Shown: positions 35,729 through 44,034 of the stretch, piece after piece | Layout: each line of letters begins with the position of its first letter | How positions within the stretch are numbered: position 1 is the stretch's first letter | Source of the DNA: an uncultured Spirochaeta sp. | GTDB lineage: Bacteria > Spirochaetota > Spirochaetia > DSM-27196 > Alkalispirochaetaceae | Assembly (NCBI GenBank): GCA_913030605.1 | Contig: CAJWEZ010000002.1 | Location: forward strand, 61,257-125,256 | Reading direction: 5' to 3' | DNA: 64,000 nt | Notes under the pieces: generated by a model | What the model was told of the DNA's origin: nothing | The model's input: the letters and a program-made list of their open reading frames with translations, nothing else | The model's database searches: none | Made by a program: the position numbers and the translations under genes

Positions 35729-37789
35729 TCAGCCGGCGGGAATCGGTTCGTCGGTGTCCAGCGGGGCGGGGCGGGCGATCTGGTAGCCCTGCAGGAAGTC
35801 CACACCGATCTCCTCGAGCTTGGCCCGCGTGCGCTGGTCCTTCACATACTCGGCGATCGTCTTCATGTTCATGACGTGTCCGATGTTGTTGACCGACTGT
35901 ACCAGGGCATAGTCGATCGGGTCGTCGGCGATGTCGCGGACGAAGGAGCCGTCAATCTTCAGAAAATCGACCGGCAGGTGCTTCAGATACGCAAACGACG
36001 AAAACCCGTTCCCGAAATCGTCAAGGGCGAAGGAGACGCCCAGACTCTTCAGCCGTTTGATGAACGATGTCGCGCGGCTCATGTTCGCGATCGCGGTGGT
36101 TTCGGTGATTTCCAGGCAGATTTGCGTCGGGTCCACCGTGCTGCCGGTAATCAGGTGCCGGATGTAGTCGAGCATCGATTCGTCGGCGATAGAGGCACCG
36201 CTCAGGTTGATACTGACAAGCGGCCTGCGGCCCTCGGCGGCGAAACGGTCAAGTCGCTCGAACGCCTTCGACAGGACCCACCGGTCAACCGCCGGCATAA
36301 GGTTGTACTTTTCCGCAGCGGGAATGAAGTCCCCGGGACTGATCAGTGAGTCGTCGTCATCGAGCATGCGGATCAGCAGCTCGAGGTGCTCGTGGGTGGA
36401 TCCGTTGGTCGACACGATCGGCTGTCCCCAGAGCACGAACCGGTCACCCTCCAGGGCGTGGTTGAGGCGGGAGATCCACTGCATCTCGCCGCGACGCTTC
36501 AGGAACGTGTAGTCAGCAGTCTCGTAGACCTTGATCGTATTGCCGCCGGATTCCTTGGCCAGGTACGAGGCGTCGTCGGCGGCGGCCAGAATCGAGTACC
36601 CGTCGGCGTTGACGCCGGCAACCGGTACCAGGCCGATGCTGGCGGTGATGTGGAACGCGTTCTTCTGCCAGATGAACTTTCGATTGAGATTTCGCAGCAG
36701 TGTTCGGGCCAGCGCCATTCCGCGAGCCAGGGGGCTGTCGAAGAGCAGGACACCGAACTCATCGCCGCCGAGGCGGGCGGCAATGTGTTCCTCACCGTCA
36801 AGATGGGAGCGGAGGTCGGTTGACACCTGCCGCAACAGCTCATCGCCCGCCAGATGGCCACAGACGTCGTTCACGATCTTGAACTGATCGAGATCGAGGT
36901 ACACGAAACTGTGGGTACGGCGGTTCTCCTGCGCGTCCCGGGCGATTTCCTGCAGGCGGCTGAAAAACTCCTCCCGGTTCATGAGACCGGTAAGCGAGTC
37001 GTGACTGGCCTGGTACTCGATGATCTGCGACATCTCCTTGATGTCGGTGACGTCATGAAAGGTGATCAGTCCGCCGTCGATGTGGTGGTGCGTTCGAATC
37101 GGCGTGATCGATCCGGCAACGCTCACGCGCCCGCCAAGCTCGGTCATGAGGTAGACGTTCTCAAAATCGAAATCCTTGCCTTCTTCGACCTGAGAAAACG
37201 GAATCGCGGCCGCGAGCTGACTGTTTTCATCGTAGAGCGAGAACACCTCGTCCAGTTCGCGGTCGATCGCCCGTTCCTCGGACCAGCCGGTGAGGTTTTG
37301 CGCCACCGGATTGAGAAACCGGATCGTGCGATCGCTGGAAAAGGCGATCAGCCCGTCGTTCATGCTGTTGAGCAGGGCCTCGAACAGCTGCTCCTGTTCC
37401 TGCATCTGCCGGTCGACGCGCGCCTTGTACAGGGCGATATCGATCGTGGTCTGGAGTTCGCGCTCCTTGAACGGTTTGAGAACGTACCCGACCGGCTCCG
37501 CCTTTTTGGCACGCTCGACGGTTCGTTCGTCGGCGTAGGCGGTCAGAAACACGATCGGGACGTTGTACTGATCCTTGATCTCGATGGCAGCGTCCACACC
37601 GTCGCGGTCGCCACCGAGCATGATGTCCATCAGGACGATGTCTGGCAGGTATTCGAGGGCGGCCTCCACCGCTTCGGTGGCGGTGGAGGCGAGGGCCACG
37701 ACGCTGTACCCGAATTTTTCGAGTCGGCGCTGGAGGTCAAGGGCGATGATCTTTTCGTCTTCGACGATCAGTACACGTTCATCGGGCAT
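35729..37789 (-). CDS. Response regulator with PAS, GGDEF and EAL domains
   Basis: A 686-residue signalling protein. Receiver: VEDEKIIAL, phosphoacceptor D55 (IVLMDIML) and K105. A PAS domain (about 135-250) follows with LFEALLNSMNDGLIAFSSDR. The diguanylate cyclase domain has GGDEF at 341-345, with no upstream RxxD inhibitory site visible. The phosphodiesterase domain has E470-LLIR in place of EALLR, LEITET (559-564) and DDFG at 590-593. Both c-di-GMP synthesis and hydrolysis motifs look largely intact, so it may switch between them or be biased by phosphorylation. The cognate kinase is not adjacent. It is cotranscribed with aroK and aroC by position. Confidence 0.9.
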   Translation of the reverse strand: MPDERVLIVEDEKIIALDLQRRLEKFGYSVVALASTATEAVEAALEYLPDIVLMDIMLGGDRDGVDAAIEIKDQYNVPIVFLTAYADERTVERAKKAEPVGYVLKPFKERELQTTIDIALYKARVDRQMQEQEQLFEALLNSMNDGLIAFSSDRTIRFLNPVAQNLTGWSEERAIDRELDEVFSLYDENSQLAAAIPFSQVEEGKDFDFENVYLMTELGGRVSVAGSITPIRTHHHIDGGLITFHDVTDIKEMSQIIEYQASHDSLTGLMNREEFFSRLQEIARDAQENRRTHSFVYLDLDQFKIVNDVCGHLAGDELLRQVSTDLRSHLDGEEHIAARLGGDEFGVLLFDSPLARGMALARTLLRNLNRKFIWQKNAFHITASIGLVPVAGVNADGYSILAAADDASYLAKESGGNTIKVYETADYTFLKRRGEMQWISRLNHALEGDRFVLWGQPIVSTNGSTHEHLELLIRMLDDDDSLISPGDFIPAAEKYNLMPAVDRWVLSKAFERLDRFAAEGRRPLVSINLSGASIADESMLDYIRHLITGSTVDPTQICLEITETTAIANMSRATSFIKRLKSLGVSFALDDFGNGFSSFAYLKHLPVDFLKIDGSFVRDIADDPIDYALVQSVNNIGHVMNMKTIAEYVKDQRTRAKLEEIGVDFLQGYQIARPAPLDTDEPIPAG

Positions 37790-37863
37790 GGTGTGTCATC
37801 ACAGCATATTGGTCGGGCCCGAAAAAATCAATCTCGTTCGGCAGGATCAAAGCGGTGCCGGAG

Positions 37864-38328
37864 CTAAAGCTCCAGCACCTTTTTCACCGTCTCGGGGTCG
37901 ATCCGGAATGAGGCGCCCTTTCCCTGGAGGAAGTGATTCTTTTCCATCAGGTGGAGCGACAGATCGCTGACGAGCAGCGACGTACCGTCCGGTGTACCGC
38001 CCGGGGCGTGCTCGATCAGGGCGTTCACCTTGCGGTAGATTCCGTCCTCAAACGGGGAGGCCAGGTGGCCCCGTGCCTCGGTGGTCGTCACGATCCACTT
38101 TCCGTCGATCGTAACCGGTTCACCAAGCCCCTTGCGCCCCTCCTCAAGGAGACGGCGCAGGATCCCGACAACCTCGTCGAAGTCCATGCCGAGCCGGCTG
38201 AACTCCTCCTCGTCGGCCTCGATGATATCGACGATATTGCGCGTATCGTCGCCCAGAAAGCCGTCGGACGTAATGACCCCGGGCTGCATGTTCTCCTGGG
38301 CCTTGGTGTACTCCGGTGACATCTTCAT
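37864..38328 (-). CDS. Small cytoplasmic protein encoded after nqrF
   Basis: A 154-residue protein with GAGGAAG at a good distance from its ATG. It begins MKMSPEYTKAQENMQPGVIT and contains GFLGDDTRNIVDIIEADEEE and GLGEPVTIDGKWIVTTTEAR. It has no signal peptide, cysteine cluster or membrane segment. I cannot name a family. It lies 13 bases after the nqrF stop and is the last gene of the nqr unit, which suggests a role in assembly or regulation of the complex. Confidence 0.65.
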   Translation of the reverse strand: MKMSPEYTKAQENMQPGVITSDGFLGDDTRNIVDIIEADEEEFSRLGMDFDEVVGILRRLLEEGRKGLGEPVTIDGKWIVTTTEARGHLASPFEDGIYRKVNALIEHAPGGTPDGTSLLVSDLSLHLMEKNHFLQGKGASFRIDPETVKKVLEL

Positions 38329-38341
38329 AGAGCTTCCTCTC

Positions 38342-39472
38342 TCAGGCGAACTTATCGAAGTAGATCTTCTCGGTTTCCATGTCGTTGTCGCCCATGACCT
38401 TGATACAGGCGTCAAGCATACCGGGACTTCCGCAAAGATACCCTTCCTTGGGTGTTTCCTGCGAAATGGTGTTCTTCAGGTAACTGTCCAGCACCTCGGT
38501 GATCAGCCCCGTAGGACCGTCCCAGTTGTCTTCCGGCTGCGGCTCGCTGAGGGCGGGCACGAAGTGGAACCGTTCGTGTTCTTCGTCCAGCTTGTAGAGC
38601 CAGTCCAGATAGTAGACATCCTTTTTGGTGCGGGCGCCAAAAAAGTACCAGATATCCCTGTCGTCAAATGTACCACGGTCCAGCATATCCTGAAAGATAC
38701 TTTTGAAGGGGGCCATTCCCGAACCGCCGGCGACGCAGATCATCTGTGCGTCGGTGTCCCGGACGAAGAAATCTCCGAACGGTCCGACCAGACGCACCTT
38801 CTGGCCTTCCTGCAGATACTGGTGAACGTAGGAGGTGACGATACCGCCGGGGACCAGCCGAATCAGGAATTCGAGGTGGTTCTTGTCGCTCGGCGGCGAG
38901 GACATGGAGTAGGCGCGCATCGTCTTCTCTTTGACCTTGTCGTAGGGCGGAACCTCAAACTGCCCGTACTGTCCGGAGGTGAAGGTGATCTCCATGCCCT
39001 CCGGGAGCTTGCAGTACACTTCCTTGATGTCATGGGTGACGTCCCGGATCCGCTCGATCGTCGCCTGAAACTCCTGCACGTTGAAGAGTTCCTCGGGGAT
39101 CTCGATATCCACATCCTGCTTGAGTTTGATCTGGCAGGAAAGACGGATGTCGTCGGCGAGTTCCTCCTTGGTCAGGTAGGGAACCTCGGTCGGCATGACC
39201 GGACCGACATCGCTCTTGACCTTGACCTTGCAGGCGCCGCAGCTGCCGCGGCCACCGCAGGCGGAGGGAACAAAGATGCCCTCGCCGGCGAGACCGAAAA
39301 GCATCGGCTGGCCACCCTTGACCACGAGCTCCTTTTTCCCGTTGTTGATATCGATCGTGATGTCGCCATAGTTGTTGACGATCTTGTCCGTGATCGAGAT
39401 CAGGGCGGCGAGGCCGGCGGAAATACCGCCGATCGCCGCGGGAGCCACAAAGAATAGCATATCAAATGTCAT
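38342..39472 (-). CDS. nqrF: Na+-translocating NADH:quinone reductase subunit F
   Basis: A 376-residue NADH-oxidising subunit. It has one N-terminal membrane helix (about 8-28), a plant-type 2Fe-2S ferredoxin domain with cysteines 72, 78, 81 and 113 (ACGGRGSCGACK and RLSCQIK), and a FAD/NADH reductase domain with RAYSMSSPP, VGPFGDFFV and CVAGGSGMAPF. It takes electrons from NADH and passes them through the 2Fe-2S centre to the membrane subunits. It is followed by the 37864 unknown gene and preceded 23 bases away by nqrE. Confidence 0.95.
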   Translation of the reverse strand: MTFDMLFFVAPAAIGGISAGLAALISITDKIVNNYGDITIDINNGKKELVVKGGQPMLFGLAGEGIFVPSACGGRGSCGACKVKVKSDVGPVMPTEVPYLTKEELADDIRLSCQIKLKQDVDIEIPEELFNVQEFQATIERIRDVTHDIKEVYCKLPEGMEITFTSGQYGQFEVPPYDKVKEKTMRAYSMSSPPSDKNHLEFLIRLVPGGIVTSYVHQYLQEGQKVRLVGPFGDFFVRDTDAQMICVAGGSGMAPFKSIFQDMLDRGTFDDRDIWYFFGARTKKDVYYLDWLYKLDEEHERFHFVPALSEPQPEDNWDGPTGLITEVLDSYLKNTISQETPKEGYLCGSPGMLDACIKVMGDNDMETEKIYFDKFA

Positions 39473-39495
39473 GCAGTACTCCTTCTCTCTTCAGC

Positions 39496-40095
39496 TCACT
39501 GCACCGCGAGCATGCCGGAAAAGCCGATGAAGGCCATGGCCATGAACCCGATCGTGATCACGGTAATTCCCGGACCCTTGAGGCCCGCCGGAACCGGCGC
39601 CTTTTCGGTCTTCTTGCGGATCGCCGACAGCAACATGATCGCGAGCCACCAGCCGAGGCCGGAACCCAGACCGTAGATCACCGACTGCAGGAACGTGTAG
39701 TTCCGGATCTCCATGAACAGCGAGACGCCGAGGATGGCGCAGTTGACGGTGATAAGCGGAAGAAAGATTCCCAGGCTCATATAGAGCGCCTGCGACACGC
39801 GGTCGATGATCATCTCGAGCATCTGCACGACGGCGGCGATGGAGATGATAAACACGATGTAGCGCAGGTACTGCACGTTCAGCGGAATGAGGACGTAGTT
39901 GAGGATCACCCAGTTGAGCGCCGTGGTGACCGTGAGTACGACGGTCACCGCCATTCCCAGGCCGTTGGACGACTTCATATCCTTTGAGATGGAGATGAAG
40001 GAACACATCCCGAGGAAGTTCGCCAGCAGGATATTGCTCGTGAAAATGGACGCGAAAAACAGCGCGAAGGGGTTCAGTACGGGGGCCGCATTCAT
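39496..40095 (-). CDS. nqrE: Na+-translocating NADH:quinone reductase subunit E
   Basis: A 199-residue membrane protein of the NqrE/RnfA type with about six hydrophobic segments. The opening LFFASIFTSNILLANFLGMC carries a conserved cysteine (NFLGMCSFI). A second cysteine in LITVNCAILGVSLFMEIRNY pairs with it in the family to hold an inter-subunit iron centre with NqrD. The start overlaps the nqrD stop by four bases. Length is typical. Confidence 0.95.
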   Translation of the reverse strand: MNAAPVLNPFALFFASIFTSNILLANFLGMCSFISISKDMKSSNGLGMAVTVVLTVTTALNWVILNYVLIPLNVQYLRYIVFIISIAAVVQMLEMIIDRVSQALYMSLGIFLPLITVNCAILGVSLFMEIRNYTFLQSVIYGLGSGLGWWLAIMLLSAIRKKTEKAPVPAGLKGPGITVITIGFMAMAFIGFSGMLAVQ

Positions 40096-40697
40096 GCCGG
40101 AGCTCCTTCCCTGTTCATAATCGATTTACCAATCCAGATGATGATGCCGAGGAAGAAAAACGCACTCGGCGCGGTCACCATGATCGTCCACGGAACGAAC
40201 GCGTCCGGGAGCACCTGGATGCCGAAGAGGGTGCCGAAGCCGAGCAGTTCGCGGAAGAACGCGATCACGAGCAGAACGGCCATGTAGCCGAAGCCGCTGG
40301 TGGCGCCGTCCCACATCGAAATGAGCGGCGGATTGCTCTGGGCGAACGCCTCGGCGCGACCCATGATGATGCAGTTGGTGATGATCAGGCCGACGTAGGG
40401 ACCCAGCGCCCGGCTGATGTCGGGCAGGTACGCCCGCAGCAGAATGTCGACGATGATCACGTAGAACGCGATAATCAGTGTCTGGACGATCATCCGGACC
40501 TTCCGCGGTATCAGTCCCTTCAGAAGCGATACCGTCAGGTTCGACATCGCCGTCACGAAGGTCACACCGATCGTCATGATCATGGTGTTGGTGAGGAGGT
40601 TCGTTACCGCCAGCGCGGAACAGATACCAAGCACCTGCATGAAGATCGGGTTGTTGGTCCAGAGGTTCTCTTTCAGGATCTGTCCGGGACTACTCAT
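40092..40697 (-). CDS. nqrD: Na+-translocating NADH:quinone reductase subunit D
   Basis: A 201-residue membrane protein of the NqrD/RnfE type with about six hydrophobic segments. It contains FMQVLGICSALAVTNLL with one conserved cysteine, and GLIITNCIIMGRAEAFA with the second. These cysteines supply ligands to the iron centre shared with NqrE. It overlaps nqrC by four bases and nqrE by four bases, consistent with fixed subunit stoichiometry. Confidence 0.95.
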   Translation of the reverse strand: MSSPGQILKENLWTNNPIFMQVLGICSALAVTNLLTNTMIMTIGVTFVTAMSNLTVSLLKGLIPRKVRMIVQTLIIAFYVIIVDILLRAYLPDISRALGPYVGLIITNCIIMGRAEAFAQSNPPLISMWDGATSGFGYMAVLLVIAFFRELLGFGTLFGIQVLPDAFVPWTIMVTAPSAFFFLGIIIWIGKSIMNREGAPA

Positions 40698-41299
40698 GAA
40701 TTGCCTCCCAGAATCTGTTGAAAGGTTGAAAGTTCTCTGCTCAGGATCGTGCGCATGGCGTCGCTGGTGCGCGAGGCGCCGGTGATCGCGTCGATCTGGC
40801 CGTTGTCGTGGTTGGTGTCACCGTCGCCGGCGCCGTCAACGCGGATCGTGCCGTCAACGATCTTCTCGTTCCGCAGTTGCTGCTTGAACCACGGTTCGTC
40901 GATCCTGCCGCCGAGACCGGGGGTTTCATTGTGCGACAGGATTTCGATCCCGATCGTCCGGTCCATATTCGCCGTGACAGCGAGATAGCCGCGAATCAGC
41001 CCCCACAGCCCGCTCCCGGTGAACTCCTTGGCGTAGATCGTCTCGCCATCCACGGTGGTGCGGTAGAGGGTAACGCCGTCGCGTTCGATCTGTTCGACGT
41101 TCTGGAACTTGTCCTGCACGTCCTGGGGGCCGTTGTAGTCGATGTTCAGCGCGTTGAGAATCGCGCGCTGCCGATTCAGCTCCTGATTGAGCTGTACACG
41201 TTCCTTGGTTCCATCATTCGCCAGCGCCAGCAGCGTGACGAACACAAAGGACACGATGAACGTGAAGATGACGGTGTACACGAGGCTCTGCTTGTTCAT
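40694..41299 (-). CDS. nqrC: Na+-translocating NADH:quinone reductase subunit C
   Basis: A 201-residue subunit with one N-terminal membrane helix (VYTVIFTFIVSFVFVTLLAL) and a periplasmic FMN-binding domain. The flavinylation motif is DAITGASRTSDAM, in which the residue aligned with the FMN-bearing threonine is serine (D-x-x-T-G-A-S). Flavin attachment to serine or threonine is accepted in this motif, so the site is probably functional. The LGGRIDEPWFKQQ block is family-typical. The ATG has AGGAGG upstream and overlaps the nqrB stop by four bases. Flavin transferase (ApbE) is not encoded here. Confidence 0.93.
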   Translation of the reverse strand: MNKQSLVYTVIFTFIVSFVFVTLLALANDGTKERVQLNQELNRQRAILNALNIDYNGPQDVQDKFQNVEQIERDGVTLYRTTVDGETIYAKEFTGSGLWGLIRGYLAVTANMDRTIGIEILSHNETPGLGGRIDEPWFKQQLRNEKIVDGTIRVDGAGDGDTNHDNGQIDAITGASRTSDAMRTILSRELSTFQQILGGNS

Positions 41300-42345
41300 G
41301 CCGACACCTCCTGGGTCTTCTTCCCGGTGCTGCCGCTGGAGGACGTGTTCTTTTTGGCGGCACTGCTTTTTTTCTTCTTTTTCTTCTTCGGGAAGATCTC
41401 GTCGAGAAGGGCGCTGAAGACGTTCCCCATCATGATGCCGAAGCTCGTTCCCTCGGGAAACCCGCTGAATGTACGCACGGCCATGGAGACGCCGCCGATG
41501 ATGATTCCATACGCCCACTGCGCCCCCGGATTGTTGGGACCGGAGATCGGGTCGGTGGCCATCCAGACGGACACGTACATGATGCTGCCGCTCATCATAT
41601 AGGCGGCGATCGGGATGAGGTGCCGAACTCCACTGTACGACGAGGGACTCACTCCGGGAATCCAGTCGGCGAAGTAAAACACCACCGTAAAGAACAGCGC
41701 GCTGCCGAACGTCGACAGGATCAGCTTCCAGTTGGCGGTCTTGGTATAGATGAGGTATGTGGCCGCAGCGAGGATCAGAATGATGCTGCTTTCACCCATG
41801 GAACCGCCGCGGAAACCGAGGAACAGGTTCCAGAGGTTGGGCATCTCCCCGGATCGCATGACCGCAAGGGGAGTCGCGGCGGTCATCGTATCAACGGCGA
41901 CCTGTCCCGAGGTGCCGAAGGCGCCGCTCAGGCTGAACGCGTTGCTGATGTCCACCATGGCCGGCACCATCCACGCGGTGGTCAGTACCGTGGGAAATGT
42001 CAGATAGATGAACAGACGACCGGTGATCGCCGGGTTGAAGATGTTGCGCCCGAATCCGCCGTACACCTCTTTTGCGATCGCCACCGCGAACACGATTCCG
42101 ATCGCGGCGATCCACAGGGGCGTCGCCGGAGGTAACGACAGCGAGTACAGTGCGCTGGTAACCAGCACTGCTTCGCTGACATTCTTTTTGCGGGACCGTT
42201 CGAATACGTACTCGGTCGCAATTCCCAGTGCAAATACCACCGCGGTGGTGACCAGGACGCGCCAGCCGTACAGAAAGGTCGCAAACAGAAACACGGGTAT
42301 GAGCGAGTAGACAACCCGCCGCATGATGTCCTGCTTCTGAAACAC
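41296..42345 (-). CDS. nqrB: Na+-translocating NADH:quinone reductase subunit B
   Basis: A 350-residue membrane subunit starting at GTG (VFQKQDIMRRVVYSL) with GAGGAGG just upstream. About ten hydrophobic segments are present. The motifs GRNIFNPAITGRLFIYL and DTMTAATPLAVM match the NqrB/RnfD family; the latter holds the threonine that receives FMN covalently. The DPISGPNNPGAQWAYG block is also conserved. The C-terminal tail is unusual: a run of seven lysines after IFP, then a Ser/Thr/Lys-rich stretch. It is the first gene of the nqr unit, and nqrA, which normally precedes it, is missing. Confidence 0.9.
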   Translation of the reverse strand: MFQKQDIMRRVVYSLIPVFLFATFLYGWRVLVTTAVVFALGIATEYVFERSRKKNVSEAVLVTSALYSLSLPPATPLWIAAIGIVFAVAIAKEVYGGFGRNIFNPAITGRLFIYLTFPTVLTTAWMVPAMVDISNAFSLSGAFGTSGQVAVDTMTAATPLAVMRSGEMPNLWNLFLGFRGGSMGESSIILILAAATYLIYTKTANWKLILSTFGSALFFTVVFYFADWIPGVSPSSYSGVRHLIPIAAYMMSGSIMYVSVWMATDPISGPNNPGAQWAYGIIIGGVSMAVRTFSGFPEGTSFGIMMGNVFSALLDEIFPKKKKKKKSSAAKKNTSSSGSTGKKTQEVSA

Positions 42346-42360
42346 AAGCCCTCCTCGTTG

Positions 42361-42458
42361 TTGTTGACTAATTATCTCAGCCTTTATAGATACGGATTTA
42401 TCTCTATGCCGGAGTATAGCAACAGGGGCTTTCAAAGTACAGTAATTTTAGTCAACAA
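42361..42458. promoter_or_regulatory. AT-rich control region with an 11-base inverted repeat between nqrB and the PDH operon
   Basis: The divergent intergenic region is the most AT-rich stretch in the window. TTGTTGACTAA (42361-42371) and its exact reverse complement TTAGTCAACAA (42448-42458) lie 76 bases apart. Candidate -10 boxes occur in both directions: TATAGA (42385-42390) on the plus strand and TATACT (42413-42418 read on minus). The paired sites could be operator half-sites for one regulator controlling both respiratory operons. Spacing to -35 boxes is not ideal, so exact promoters are uncertain. Confidence 0.45.
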
Positions 42459-42575
42459 TTTGGCGTCGCGACTCCGGCTTCCGGGTTACCAAAGTGTTTC
42501 GCTTTTATTACATTAGCCCGGTACGTGCAGTCAAAACAATCACGAATGAATGAACATCCCTTGGAGGAGGAATCG

Positions 42576-43019
42576 ATGGAGTTGAACACACTTCTGGACG
42601 TGATGGAACGCGTCCTGGACGGTTCTCACGCCGCCGTGTTGTCCACGGTGGACGCGCAGGGTCGTCCCCACAGCCGGTGGATGGTGCCGGCGGTGCTCCG
42701 CGGACAGCCCGGCAGCCTCTACGCAGTCACGTCGCCGCATTTTGCAAAGATCGAGCATATCGCCGCCCAGCCGCGTGTGTCGTGGCTGATCCAGTCGAAG
42801 TCCCTCGATGAGATCGTGGAGGTCACCGGTAAGGCGCAGGTCATCGACAACCCCGCGCTGAAGGTGGACGTGCTCGAAGCGCTCGGCGGAAACCTGTCGA
42901 CATTCTGGCACGTGAATTCCGACGAGACCGACCTGGTGGTTCTGGAAACGGCGGTGGAGACCGTCACCTATTTCCAGCCGAACAAGGGCGAGCGCTCCAG
43001 CGCCTCGGCCACGGTGTAA
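42576..43019 (+). CDS. Pyridoxamine 5'-phosphate oxidase-like FMN-binding protein
   Basis: A 147-residue split-barrel flavoprotein of the general-stress-protein-26/PNPOx-like type. The start at 42576 has GGAGGAGG. Visible blocks are DGSHAAVLSTVDAQGRPHSR, then MVPAVL, then SLYAVTSPHFAKIEHIAAQP and VEVTGKAQVIDN. It lacks the residues of true pyridoxine phosphate oxidase that I would expect in a full-length 210-residue enzyme. It probably binds FMN or F420-like cofactors. It is 15 bases upstream of pdhA and is probably the first gene of the PDH operon. Confidence 0.75.
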   Translation: MELNTLLDVMERVLDGSHAAVLSTVDAQGRPHSRWMVPAVLRGQPGSLYAVTSPHFAKIEHIAAQPRVSWLIQSKSLDEIVEVTGKAQVIDNPALKVDVLEALGGNLSTFWHVNSDETDLVVLETAVETVTYFQPNKGERSSASATV

Positions 43020-43034
43020 GGAGAGCACAGTCTC

Positions 43035-44009
43035 ATGAGTGATGTAACCAAATACGATCCTGAGTGGCTCAAGAAGGCGCTCCGCGACATGCTGCTGATC
43101 CGTCGGTTCGAAGAGAAGGCTGCGCAGATGTACGGGCTTCGCAAGATCGGTGGATTCCTCCACCTCTACAACGGACAGGAAGCTGTGGCCGTCGGGAGTG
43201 TCGCGGCCGTCGATCTCCAGAAGGACTACCTTCTTACCTCATACCGCGACCACGGTCACGCCATTGCCGTGGGAATGGACCCCAAGAACGTGATGGCCGA
43301 GCTGTTCGGCAAGATCACCGGGTGTGTTCGCGGGAAGGGCGGTTCGATGCACATGTTCGATGTGGAGCGCCACTTTCTCGGTGGGAACGGCATCGTCGGC
43401 GCCCAGATTCCGATCGCCACCGGCGTCGCATTCAAGCAGATGTACGACGAGGACGGTGGTGTCACGCTCTGTTATTTTGGCGACGGCGCGATTCACCAGG
43501 GGGCGTTTCACGAAAGCCTCAACCTCGCCAAGATCTGGAAGCTACCCGCGATCTACATCGTCGAGAACAACCACTTCGGCATGGGAACCGCGGTCAAGCG
43601 GGTCTCCGGTGTCGACGACTTTTCCGTAAAGGCCGCCGGTTACGACCTCCCGGGATACGTGATCAACGGCATGGACTTTCTCGAAGTCTACGAGAACATC
43701 AAGAAGATCGCCGAGGAGACGAGGAAGACGAACACCGCGTGTCTGATCGACATCAAGACCTACCGCTACAAAGGGCACTCCATCAGTGACCCCGCCAAGT
43801 ACCGGACCAAAGAAGAGCTGGAGCAGTACAAGAAGCAGGATCCGATCGTGCAGCTCAAGTCCCAGCTCATCGAGGCCAAGCTAATGACGGAAGACGACTT
43901 CAAGGCGCTGGACGACGACGTCAAGAACCAGGTGCAGGAAGCGGTCGACTTCGCCGACCAGAGCGAGGAACCGGCGCTGCACACGATGTACGAGGACGTG
44001 CTGGCCTGA
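43035..44009 (+). CDS. pdhA: Pyruvate dehydrogenase E1 component, alpha subunit
   Basis: A 324-residue thiamine diphosphate enzyme subunit. It opens WLKKALRDMLLIRRFEEKAA, has RGKGGSMHMFDVERHFLGG, and the ThDP/Mg2+ motif GDGAIHQGAFHES ending at ENNHFGMGT. KTYRYKGHSISDPAKYRTKE carries the usual substrate-loop SxSDP element. It decarboxylates pyruvate together with PdhB. The separate alpha and beta genes contrast with the fused E1 in the gene at 57547-60927. It lies 25 bases upstream of pdhB. Confidence 0.95.
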   Translation: MSDVTKYDPEWLKKALRDMLLIRRFEEKAAQMYGLRKIGGFLHLYNGQEAVAVGSVAAVDLQKDYLLTSYRDHGHAIAVGMDPKNVMAELFGKITGCVRGKGGSMHMFDVERHFLGGNGIVGAQIPIATGVAFKQMYDEDGGVTLCYFGDGAIHQGAFHESLNLAKIWKLPAIYIVENNHFGMGTAVKRVSGVDDFSVKAAGYDLPGYVINGMDFLEVYENIKKIAEETRKTNTACLIDIKTYRYKGHSISDPAKYRTKEELEQYKKQDPIVQLKSQLIEAKLMTEDDFKALDDDVKNQVQEAVDFADQSEEPALHTMYEDVLA

Positions 44010-44034
44010 GGCCGCGAGACAGGAGACACGAAAG

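Noticed and set aside
37854..37879. Hairpin GGTGCCGGAGC-TAAA-GCTCCAGCACC at the end of the 37864 gene.
   Set aside because: One mismatch, no T run on the minus strand and it includes the stop codon; could be chance in GC-rich sequence, so it was not called a terminator.
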